From CAIOYC01 sp965277345 (GTDB lineage Bacteria; Pseudomonadota; Alphaproteobacteria; Caulobacterales; Caulobacteraceae), in assembly GCA_965277345.1 (NCBI GenBank), contig CBDICI010000002.1:1-64000 (forward strand): a DNA stretch of 64,000 nt, written 5' to 3'. This document shows positions 1 to 8,732 of the stretch, in pieces. The notes under the pieces were generated by a model. The model saw nothing but the letters and a program-made list of their open reading frames with translations, was not told the origin of the DNA and ran no database searches. Each line of letters starts with the position of its first letter. The stretch's first letter is position 1. The translations under genes and the position numbers were made by a program.

Positions 1-1561
1 GCTCGGCGGATTCGGCCTCGGCCAGGCGCTTCTCCATCACCGGGATCTGGCCGTACATGATCTCCGAGGCCCTGGCGAGGTCGCCCTGCCGCTGGGCCTG
101 GGCGAGGTCGGCGCGCAGGCGTTCCAGGGCTTCCCGGGCCTGGGCGGCGGAGCCGAGCTTGTCCTTCTCCGCCTTCCACCGCGCGGTCATCGCCGCGGAC
201 TGACGGTCGAGGTCGAAAATCTCCTCCTGCAGCTTGTCCAGCCGCTGTTTGGACGCCTGGTCGGTCTCCTTCTCCAGCGCCATGCGCTCGATCTTCAACT
301 GCACGGCGCGGCGGTCGATCTCGTCCAGCGCCTCGGGCTTGGAGTCGATCTGCATCCTGACGCGGCTGGCCGCCTCATCCACCAAGTCGATGGCCTTGTC
401 GGGCAGGAAACGGTCGGTGATGTAGCGGTTGGAGAGGGCGGCGGCGGCGACGATGGCGCTGTCGCTGATGCGCACCCCGTGGTGCACCTCGTACTTGTCC
501 TTCAGCCCGCGCAGGATGGAGACGGTATCCTCCACCGTCGGTTCGCCCACGAACACGGACTGGAAACGGCGCGCCAGGGCGGCGTCCTTCTCCACGTACT
601 TGCGGTATTCGTCCAGCGTGGTGGCGCCGACGCAGTGCAGGTCGCCCCGCGCCAGGGCGGGTTTCAGCAGGTTGGAGGCGTCCATCGCCCCATCGGTCTT
701 GCCGGCGCCGACGAGGGTGTGCATCTCGTCGATGAACAGGATGATGCCGCCCTCGGCGGCGGTGACCTCGTTCAGCACGGCCTTCAGCCGTTCCTCGAAC
801 TCGCCGCGGTACTTGGCTCCGGCGATCAGGCTGCCCATGTCGAGCGCCAGCAGTTGCTTGTCCTTCAAGCTCTCGGGCACATCGCCCTCGACGATGCGCA
901 GCGCCAGACCCTCGACGATGGCGGTCTTGCCGACGCCGGGCTCGCCGATCAGCACCGGATTGTTCTTGGTGCGGCGCGACAGCACCTGGATGGTGCGGCG
1001 GATTTCCTCGTCGCGGCCGATCACGGGATCGAGCTTCTGGTCGCGCGCCGCCTGGGTCAGGTCGCGGGCATAGCGCTTCAGCGCGTCGTAACCCTCTTCG
1101 GCGCTGGCGCTGTCGGCGGTGCGGCCCTTGCGGATATCATCGGCGGCGGCTTCCAGCGTCTTCGGGTCGGCGCCCGCGCCCTTGAGCAGCTTGGCCACGT
1201 CGCCGCCGTGCCTGGCCAGGGCGATCAGCAGCCGCTCGGTGGTGACGAAGGCGTCGCCGGCCTTCTTGGCGTCCTCCTCGGCGGTGACGAACACCCGCGC
1301 GGTCTCGGCCTTCATGTAGAGCTGGCCGGCGCCGCCTTCCACCTGCGGCAGCTTGGCGAGAGCGGCGTCCGTTTCGGTCGCGAGCCTGGCCGGATCGCCG
1401 CCGGCCTGCTTGATCAGGTCTCTCGCCAGCCCGTCCTGCGCGTCGAGCAGGGCTTTGAGCAGGTGTTCCGGCGCGAACTGCTGATTGCGCCGCGACACGG
1501 CGATGGACTGCGCCGCCTGCACGGCCTGCTTGGCGCGGTCGGAATAGATGTCGATATTCAT
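1..1561 (-). CDS. clpB: ATP-dependent chaperone ClpB, N-terminal part (gene runs off the window)
   Basis: ClpB is the Hsp100 AAA+ disaggregase that works with DnaK to rescue aggregated proteins in the cytoplasm. About 520 codons are visible of a family length near 860. The protein starts MNIDIYSDRAKQAV and has the Clp N-domain repeats (about residues 1-145), then NBD1 with Walker A GEPGVGKT near residues 204-211 and Walker B ILFIDEMH. The start of the coiled-coil middle domain, typical of ClpB rather than ClpA, reads through the last visible codons (AMTARWKAEKDKLG). The second ATPase domain lies outside the window. The ATG at 1561 fits the family N-terminus exactly. The gene faces away from the permease, with a possible heat-shock promoter at 1629-1656. 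Confidence 0.96.
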   Translation of the reverse strand, partial: MNIDIYSDRAKQAVQAAQSIAVSRRNQQFAPEHLLKALLDAQDGLARDLIKQAGGDPARLATETDAALAKLPQVEGGAGQLYMKAETARVFVTAEEDAKKAGDAFVTTERLLIALARHGGDVAKLLKGAGADPKTLEAAADDIRKGRTADSASAEEGYDALKRYARDLTQAARDQKLDPVIGRDEEIRRTIQVLSRRTKNNPVLIGEPGVGKTAIVEGLALRIVEGDVPESLKDKQLLALDMGSLIAGAKYRGEFEERLKAVLNEVTAAEGGIILFIDEMHTLVGAGKTDGAMDASNLLKPALARGDLHCVGATTLDEYRKYVEKDAALARRFQSVFVGEPTVEDTVSILRGLKDKYEVHHGVRISDSAIVAAAALSNRYITDRFLPDKAIDLVDEAASRVRMQIDSKPEALDEIDRRAVQLKIERMALEKETDQASKQRLDKLQEEIFDLDRQSAAMTARWKAEKDKLGSAAQAREALERLRADLAQAQRQGDLARASEIMYGQIPVMEKRLAEAESAE

Positions 1562-1628
1562 GCGGTCCCCGGATAAGGCGGATTGCGCCCTCGCCGCCTC
1601 ACAAGAAGCACGGGTTGGGCCACCCTCA

Positions 1629-1656
1629 TGTGGTGTGGCCGATTAGCCACACAAGG
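1629..1656 (-). promoter_or_regulatory. Possible sigma-32-type promoter of clpB overlapping an inverted repeat
   Basis: Read on the minus strand, CTTGTG (1656-1651), a 14-base spacer and CACCACAT (1636-1629) resemble a sigma-32 promoter (CTTGAA ... CCCCATNT), about 65 bases upstream of the clpB ATG. The same stretch holds an inverted repeat, GTGTGGC (1634-1640) and GCCACAC (1647-1653). That clpB is heat-shock controlled in related bacteria is known. The assignment here rests on eye matching only. Confidence 0.3.
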
Positions 1657-1666
1657 GGTCAGGCTC

Positions 1667-1799
1667 TCCTCCCCCTCACCGAGGGGGAGGTGGCGGCGAA
1701 GCCGACCGAGGGGGCGGCGCGACGCTGACCGGACAGGGCGGCGCTGCCCCCACCACCACCGTTCCGGCGGTCCCCCTCCCCCGCTTCGCAGGGGAGGAA
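1667..1799. repeat. Dispersed palindromic repeat, copy 1 (REPIN-like, about 135 bp)
   Basis: The element starts with a C-run/G-run hairpin (CTCCCCCTC at 1670-1678 pairing with GAGGGGGAG at 1682-1690) and ends with an inverted counterpart near 1777-1799. Its middle, around 1709-1750, is almost the same as the middle of the copy at 59516-59658. A third, more diverged copy lies reversed at 47883-48011. All three are intergenic. Two opposed hairpins flanking a short core is the layout of REPIN-type non-autonomous elements. No RAYT transposase is in the window. Confidence 0.7.
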
Positions 1800-1820
1800 A
1801 TAACGGACTAAGCTCCCCTC

Positions 1821-3194
1821 ATGACTCGTCCCCTCACCCGCTCCATGGGCCTGCTCGGCGTGTTGTTTCTGGCCCTGTCGTCGGAGACGCCGGCCTCGTC
1901 CGTGTTCGTCATCGTACCCGACGTGCTGAGCCAGGCGGGCACCGGCGCGCTGATCTCCATGGGCCTCGCTGCGCTGATCGCGGTGTGCATGGCGGGGGTC
2001 TATGGCGAGCTGTCCTCCGCCTTTCCTTATGCGGGCGGCGAATACGCCATGGTCGGGCGCACGCTTGGGCCGCTGTCGGGCTTCGTGGTGCTGGGGTTGA
2101 ACCTGGTCAACTCGCTGCTCGGCATCGCCGTCCTGTCGCTCGGCGTGTCCGAGTATGTGGGCGCGGCGATACCCGGCCTGCGGCCGATCCCCACGGCGCT
2201 CGCGGTGATCGCGGGCTCGAGCCTGCTCGGCATCCTCAACATCCGCACCAATGCCTGGGTGACCGGGGCCTTTCTGGCGGTGGAGATCGCGGCCCTTCTG
2301 GTGTTGAGCTGGCTCGGCCTGCACCACCCGGTGCGGAGCCCGCTGGCGCTGCTGGCCCATCCGCAGGTGCTGAGCGGCGGGGCGTTGACCGCTGCACCGG
2401 TAGCGGCGCTCGGCCTCGCCATCGCGGTGGCCACCTTCGCCTATGACGGCTACGGCAGCGCGGTCTATTTCGGCGAGGAGATGCAGGACGCGCCGCGCCG
2501 CATCGGCCGGGCCATCGTCATCGCCCTCGCCGTCACCGTGCTGGCCGAGGTGATCCCGCTCACCGCCGTGCTGGTGGGGGCGCCGGACCTGGCCGGGCTG
2601 CTCGGCGCGCGCAGCCTGTTCATGAGCTTCATCCAGGGCGAGGGCGGGCGCGGGCTGGCCCTGGCGATGGGGCTGGCCGTTGGCCTCGCCATCGTTAATG
2701 CGGTGATCGCCATCGTGCTGCTGTCCGCCCGCCAGCTCTACGCCACCGGGCGGGACGAAACCTGGCCCGGCGCGATGAACGGCGTGCTGGCCAGGGTGCA
2801 TCCCCGCTTCGGGTCGCCCTGGGCGGCGACGCTGGTCACCGGGGCGGTGGCCGGCGGCCTCTGCCTCATCCCGCTGAAGCTGCTGCTCATCGCCACGGGG
2901 ACCAGCGTGGCCATGGTCTACGCCTTCCTGTGCCTGGCGGTCATGGCCGGCCGCGCCGGCGGCGCCACGCGGGAGGGCGTGTTCCGCCTGTGGGCCTTCC
3001 CCGCCACGCCCGCGCTGGCGCTGATCGCGCTGATCGGCGTCCTGTGGTCGGACTGGCTGGACCCGGTGGAGGGCCGGGCCGGCCTGTTCGCCGCCCTCGG
3101 CGTGGCGGCGGCATCCGCTGCCTATTACCTCCTGGCGCTGCAGCGGCGGGGGTGGCGGCTGCGCGGGCCGGATGCGGATTCCTCTCCCGCGTAG
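1821..3194 (+). CDS. APC-superfamily amino acid/polyamine permease
   Basis: This 457-residue protein is almost entirely hydrophobic, with about 12 predicted membrane helices, and belongs to the amino acid-polyamine-organocation (APC) family of inner-membrane transporters. It keeps the family's early signature, a first helix rich in small residues (LFLALSSETPASS) followed by GELSSAFPYAGGEYAMVGR in the helix 2-3 region. The substrate cannot be read from sequence. The ATG at 1821 begins MTRPLTRSMGLLG, which leads directly into helix 1. It is monocistronic between a repeat upstream and the convergent DUF4167 gene 18 bases downstream. Confidence 0.88.
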   Translation: MTRPLTRSMGLLGVLFLALSSETPASSVFVIVPDVLSQAGTGALISMGLAALIAVCMAGVYGELSSAFPYAGGEYAMVGRTLGPLSGFVVLGLNLVNSLLGIAVLSLGVSEYVGAAIPGLRPIPTALAVIAGSSLLGILNIRTNAWVTGAFLAVEIAALLVLSWLGLHHPVRSPLALLAHPQVLSGGALTAAPVAALGLAIAVATFAYDGYGSAVYFGEEMQDAPRRIGRAIVIALAVTVLAEVIPLTAVLVGAPDLAGLLGARSLFMSFIQGEGGRGLALAMGLAVGLAIVNAVIAIVLLSARQLYATGRDETWPGAMNGVLARVHPRFGSPWAATLVTGAVAGGLCLIPLKLLLIATGTSVAMVYAFLCLAVMAGRAGGATREGVFRLWAFPATPALALIALIGVLWSDWLDPVEGRAGLFAALGVAAASAAYYLLALQRRGWRLRGPDADSSPA

Positions 3195-3211
3195 CGAGGA
3201 GGCGCGTTGGC

Positions 3212-4351
3212 CTATTCCGCCGGGGCGTCTTCCTTGACCTTGCGCGGCCGGCCGCGGGGCCGCTTCACCGGGGCCTCGTCCGCGACCGTGGCCGCAGACG
3301 CGGGCGCAGCCTGCAGGAAGGCCGGAGCGTGGCTGGTTTCGCCGTCGTGGGAGCGCAACAGGCCGCGTTCGGGCGCGGCGGCGACCGGCGCCGGCTCACT
3401 CACCGGCTCGCGGGGCGGCGGCTGGGTAAGAGGTTGGGCTTGCGGCTCGACCACCGCCAGCGGATCGGCGCGTTCACCGCCCCGGTCGTAGCCGCGCTCG
3501 CGCCGCTCGCCGCGATCCTGGCGCTCGCCACGATCCTGGCGGGGGCGCTCCTCGCGCGCGCCTTCGTGGCGAACGCCGCTGTCTTCGCGGGGCCGATCGT
3601 CGCGATAGCCGCGGTCGCGCGCGCCATTGTCGCGCTCTTCGCGGGAGCGGTCGCTGCGGGCCTCGCGCGGTTCGCCGCCTTCGCTGTCGTTGCGATAGCC
3701 GCGGTCGTCGCGCTGCCCCTCGCGGGACTGGCCGTCGCGGGACTGGCCGTCGCGAGGCTGGCGGTCGCGGTCCCGGAAGTTGCGGTCGCGGTCACGCCCC
3801 TCGCGCGGCGGCTGACCGTCGCGCGACTGCGAGTTGTTGTCGCGCTGCTGGCGGTCCCCCCGGTTCTCCCAGCGGTCCTGGCGCGGCTCGCGGCCATCAC
3901 GCGGCTGGCCCTCACGCGGCTGGTTGTCCCGCGGCTGATAGTCGCCGCCTTCGGCCTGGCTTTGGGATTCGGCCTCGGGCTGTTCGTCCGGCAACGCCTG
4001 GGCGCCGCTCTCGTCCTCGAAATCGATGTCGTAGCCGGAGGAGAAGGTTTCGCGGGCGATGAAGTCGGCGATCGGCCGATTCGGCTGGATCGTGCGCAGC
4101 ACGCGGAAATAGTGCTCGGCGTGCTGGAGGAAGTTTTCCGCCAGCACCCGGTCTCCCGACGAGGTCGCGTCGCGGGCCAGCTGCTGGTATTTCTCGAACA
4201 CGTGCTGGGCGTGGCCGCGGACCTTCATATTGTCCGGACCGTTGGAGTCGAAGGCGCGATTGGCGTTCTGCGGCTTGCCGCCGCTGGGCTGTCCGCCGCC
4301 GCCGCCGCGATTGCGGCCACGCTGGCGTTTCATGCTCTTGAAGTCTCTCAT
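3212..4351 (-). CDS. DUF4167 domain protein with long Arg/Asp/Gly-rich tail and AT-hook-like end
   Basis: The first ~95 residues match the alphaproteobacterial DUF4167 family: a basic start MRDFKSMKRQRGR, a glycine-rich patch, then the conserved NMKVRGHAQHVFEKYQQLAR and LQHAEHYFRVLRTI segments. The remaining ~260 residues are low complexity, built from repeated RDGQ/RDRD/REGQ/GERRE units. The C-terminus carries KRPRGRPRK, an AT-hook-like motif. The charge pattern suggests nucleic-acid binding, but the family's function is not established. I chose the ATG at 4351 because family members begin near here. An in-frame ATG at 4375 would add eight residues, and neither start has a clear Shine-Dalgarno site. 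Confidence 0.85.
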   Translation of the reverse strand: MRDFKSMKRQRGRNRGGGGGQPSGGKPQNANRAFDSNGPDNMKVRGHAQHVFEKYQQLARDATSSGDRVLAENFLQHAEHYFRVLRTIQPNRPIADFIARETFSSGYDIDFEDESGAQALPDEQPEAESQSQAEGGDYQPRDNQPREGQPRDGREPRQDRWENRGDRQQRDNNSQSRDGQPPREGRDRDRNFRDRDRQPRDGQSRDGQSREGQRDDRGYRNDSEGGEPREARSDRSREERDNGARDRGYRDDRPREDSGVRHEGAREERPRQDRGERQDRGERRERGYDRGGERADPLAVVEPQAQPLTQPPPREPVSEPAPVAAAPERGLLRSHDGETSHAPAFLQAAPASAATVADEAPVKRPRGRPRKVKEDAPAE

Positions 4352-4521
4352 CGTGCGATAACCGTGACGCTGCAATGCTTTGATGGTCGCGAGCGAACCT
4401 GTGGCGAAAACTCGCCGGGAGGGTCATGCGCGGGCTGGCGAGGGGGGTCCAAACGACCACCGGTGATCCGACATCGCCTATCGTGTCGATCTCCGCCCGG
4501 CGTCGACCTTCGTCGGCGCCC

Positions 4522-4634
4522 AGAGCACTTTCAGGCGAAGTGGATACCGGTTCGCCGCCCGAAAATGCTCCAGAGCTTTAAGTTAGAGCCCTTTCATCCG
4601 AACAGGTCGGACAGACCGGTTCAAAAAGGCTCTA
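4522..4634. repeat. Two-module palindromic intergenic repeat of rhizobial/alphaproteobacterial type
   Basis: The gap between the DUF4167 gene and prmC (4352-4708) holds two imperfect hairpins in series. Module 1 (4522-4570) opens AGAGCACTTTCAGGCG and closes with its near reverse complement, CGCCCGAAAATGCTC. Module 2 (4584-4634) is bounded by TAGAGCC and GGCTCTA. Module 1 resembles a repeat I recall as widespread between genes in Rhizobiales and relatives (RIME/ABC-like). The rest of the gap shows no gene. The hairpins may end transcription of prmC or the DUF4167 gene's upstream region, but that is inference. Confidence 0.6.
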
Positions 4635-4708
4635 GCCTCTCAAACCGCCCGCCGCCTGGCCCCTGAAGGTTCGCGGTATCGCTGTGTTGAGTGGAGACAA
4701 CCGCTCAT

Positions 4709-5584
4709 CTAGCGATTCGGGAAGGGATTTCCAAGGGGTTTCTTGGCGGCGGTCACCACGCGGTCGCGCTGGGCCAGGTCGCGGTGCACGCGGATATCCA
4801 GCGCCCCCGCGTCCCTGAAGATGGCGGTGACGTCGTCGGCCTGGGTATGGCCGATCTCGAAAGCGACCAGCCCGTCGGGCCGCAGCACGCGCAAGGCTTC
4901 GGGCGCCAGCAGGCGATAGGCGTCCAGCCCGTCTTCGCCGCCGTCGAGCGCCAGGCGCGGCTCGTGGTCCTTCACCTCCGGATCGAGAGTGTCGATCTCG
5001 GCGGTGGGGATATAGGGCGGGTTGGAGACCACGAGGTCGAAGGATGTATCGGCCAGCCCCTCGGTCCAGTCGCCGCGCAGCAGGGCGAGCCGGTTGCCGA
5101 GGCCGAGATTGGCGGCGTTGTCGCGCGCCACCGCCAGCGCCTCTTCCGACAGATCGACCCCCAGCGCCTTGGCGTGGGGTCGCTCCGACAGGATGGCCAG
5201 GGCGACGGCGCCCGACCCGACGCCAAGGTCGAGAAGGCTGAAATGGCGGTCTTGCGGATAGGCGGCGAGAACCAGATCGACGATCACCTCGGTATCCGGG
5301 CGCGGGGTGAGCACCTGGGTGTTGACCCCCAGCATGATCTTCCAGAACCCCTTGCGGCCGATGATGTGGCTGACCGGCTCACGCCGTGTGCGCCGGGCCA
5401 CATAGTCGTCGAAGCTGGCCTGCTGTTGGGCGCTGAGTTCGCGATAGGGATCGGTGACGATGTCGATGCGGCTGACCCCGGCCGCCACCTCCAGCAGGAG
5501 GCGGGCGTCGATGGCCGGGCTGTCGATGCCGGCGGCCTCCAGCGTCTTGCGCGCGCCGGTCCAGGCGGCGACGAGGGTGCTCAT
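4709..5584 (-). CDS. prmC: Peptide chain release factor N5-glutamine methyltransferase PrmC
   Basis: PrmC methylates the glutamine of the GGQ motif in release factors 1 and 2, which raises their termination activity. The 291-residue protein has an N-terminal helical domain and a C-terminal SAM-binding Rossmann fold: motif I is DLGVGSGAVALAIL, and the substrate-amide motif is NPPY in VVSNPPYIPTAEID. The ATG (5584) overlaps the upstream MOSC gene's TGA in an ATGA arrangement, so the two are probably cotranslated. prmC commonly follows prfA, but here its partner is a MOSC gene. The 4-base overlap fixes the start. Confidence 0.95.
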   Translation of the reverse strand: MSTLVAAWTGARKTLEAAGIDSPAIDARLLLEVAAGVSRIDIVTDPYRELSAQQQASFDDYVARRTRREPVSHIIGRKGFWKIMLGVNTQVLTPRPDTEVIVDLVLAAYPQDRHFSLLDLGVGSGAVALAILSERPHAKALGVDLSEEALAVARDNAANLGLGNRLALLRGDWTEGLADTSFDLVVSNPPYIPTAEIDTLDPEVKDHEPRLALDGGEDGLDAYRLLAPEALRVLRPDGLVAFEIGHTQADDVTAIFRDAGALDIRVHRDLAQRDRVVTAAKKPLGNPFPNR

Positions 5585-6345
5585 TGCGGACGCGCCTCCA
5601 CGGTATCGCCGACGACGAGGACGCCGCCCTTCAGAATCCGGACATAGACGCCGCAGAACAGGTGGCCCTCGAAGGTCCGCAGCGCCTCCACCACCTCGAT
5701 ATCGCGCACACCGGTGACCGGGTCCACATGGGTGGCGACGCAGCGCACGATGGGCTTGACCAGCTCGACCTCGGCGCCGCCGAGCCTGAGCGTCGCCCCT
5801 TCGCCCAGCGCCCTCTCCGCCCAGGCGGCCCAGCCGGTCACGTGCACATTGGCGCGGAAGCGCAGCGGGTCGAGCGGAACGCCCAGCTTGACGCCGAGCG
5901 CCGCGACGCTGGCCAGGTTGAGGATGGAGATGAAGCCCTGCGGATGGTCGGTGAAGCGGTGGCCGGGCGCCTGCACCACCTTCAGCGGCCCACGCACCCG
6001 TTCCGGACCCAGCACGCTCTCCAGCCAGGCGGCGAAGGCAATGCGGCCGGGCTCGGTACGCAGGTCCGCCGTCACGCCGCCCCGGCCCGGGGCCTCAGCC
6101 CTCAGCACGCCCTCGGCATAGGCGGTGCGCACCCGTGCAAGCTCCGGGATCTGCGCCAGCACGGTGAAGCGCGTCTTGGCGACGAAGGCCGGCGCCGCCG
6201 GATCGAACCCCGAGGGGCCGTTTTCCACCGCGTACAGACGATCCTCGGGAAAATGGCCGCCCGCCCGCAGCATCGCCTCCGCCACCGGCTGCGGCGTGAA
6301 CCCCTTGACGGGATAATGGTAAAGCGCCGCGGCCTGGCCGATCAT
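5581..6345 (-). CDS. MOSC domain-containing protein (YcbX/YiiM-like)
   Basis: The protein has about 254 residues. An N-terminal beta-barrel-like segment (LYHYPVKGFTPQPVAEAML, MOSC_N type) is followed by a MOSC domain with the conserved cysteine in VKPIVRCVATHVDP. MOSC proteins bind the molybdenum cofactor and take part in sulfur transfer or reduction of N-hydroxylated compounds. The substrate here is unknown. I chose the ATG at 6345 (MIGQAAALYHYPVKG) because the ~34 codons upstream in the same frame are basic and unlike the family. It heads a two-gene unit with prmC and is divergent from purL. Confidence 0.85.
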   Translation of the reverse strand: MIGQAAALYHYPVKGFTPQPVAEAMLRAGGHFPEDRLYAVENGPSGFDPAAPAFVAKTRFTVLAQIPELARVRTAYAEGVLRAEAPGRGGVTADLRTEPGRIAFAAWLESVLGPERVRGPLKVVQAPGHRFTDHPQGFISILNLASVAALGVKLGVPLDPLRFRANVHVTGWAAWAERALGEGATLRLGGAEVELVKPIVRCVATHVDPVTGVRDIEVVEALRTFEGHLFCGVYVRILKGGVLVVGDTVEARPQ

Positions 6346-6475
6346 CGTTCCGCACCGGATTTTGGACCGGCGCCGCTTGTGGGCTTTGCGGCGGGTCGAT
6401 TCAAGCCTGAGCGCCGAGGAGGAGCCGTGGCGTTCGCGACCTGACATCCCCGCGCAAATCGGCTAGTCCCGCGCC

Positions 6476-8688
<2,213 letters not shown>

Positions 8689-8695
<7 letters not shown>

Positions 8696-8732
8696 TTCCC
8701 TTCTCCCGCAGACGGGAGAAGGGAACTAAGCC
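8689..8732. terminator. Perfect palindrome acting as bidirectional terminator of purL and the histidine kinase
   Basis: A 20-bp perfect stem (8689-8708 against 8713-8732) with loop CAGA sits exactly between two convergent genes. The purL stop TAG (8693-8695) and the kinase stop (8726-8728, read as TAG on the minus strand) occupy matching positions in the two arms. There is no T-run, so termination would depend on the stem itself. The core resembles the CTCTCCCGC hairpin at 19712-19735, suggesting it comes from the same repeat family. Confidence 0.7.

Noticed and set aside
479..1576. Long open frame on the plus strand opposite clpB
   Set aside because: It is an antisense shadow caused by high GC. 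The minus strand gives clear ClpB motifs and the plus frame resembles nothing.
2930..4666. A 578-codon frame opposite the DUF4167 gene, rich in Ala/Val/Leu and looking membrane-like
   Set aside because: The hydrophobic look comes from the antisense reading of Arg/Asp/Gly codons. The DUF4167 domain on the minus strand is conserved.
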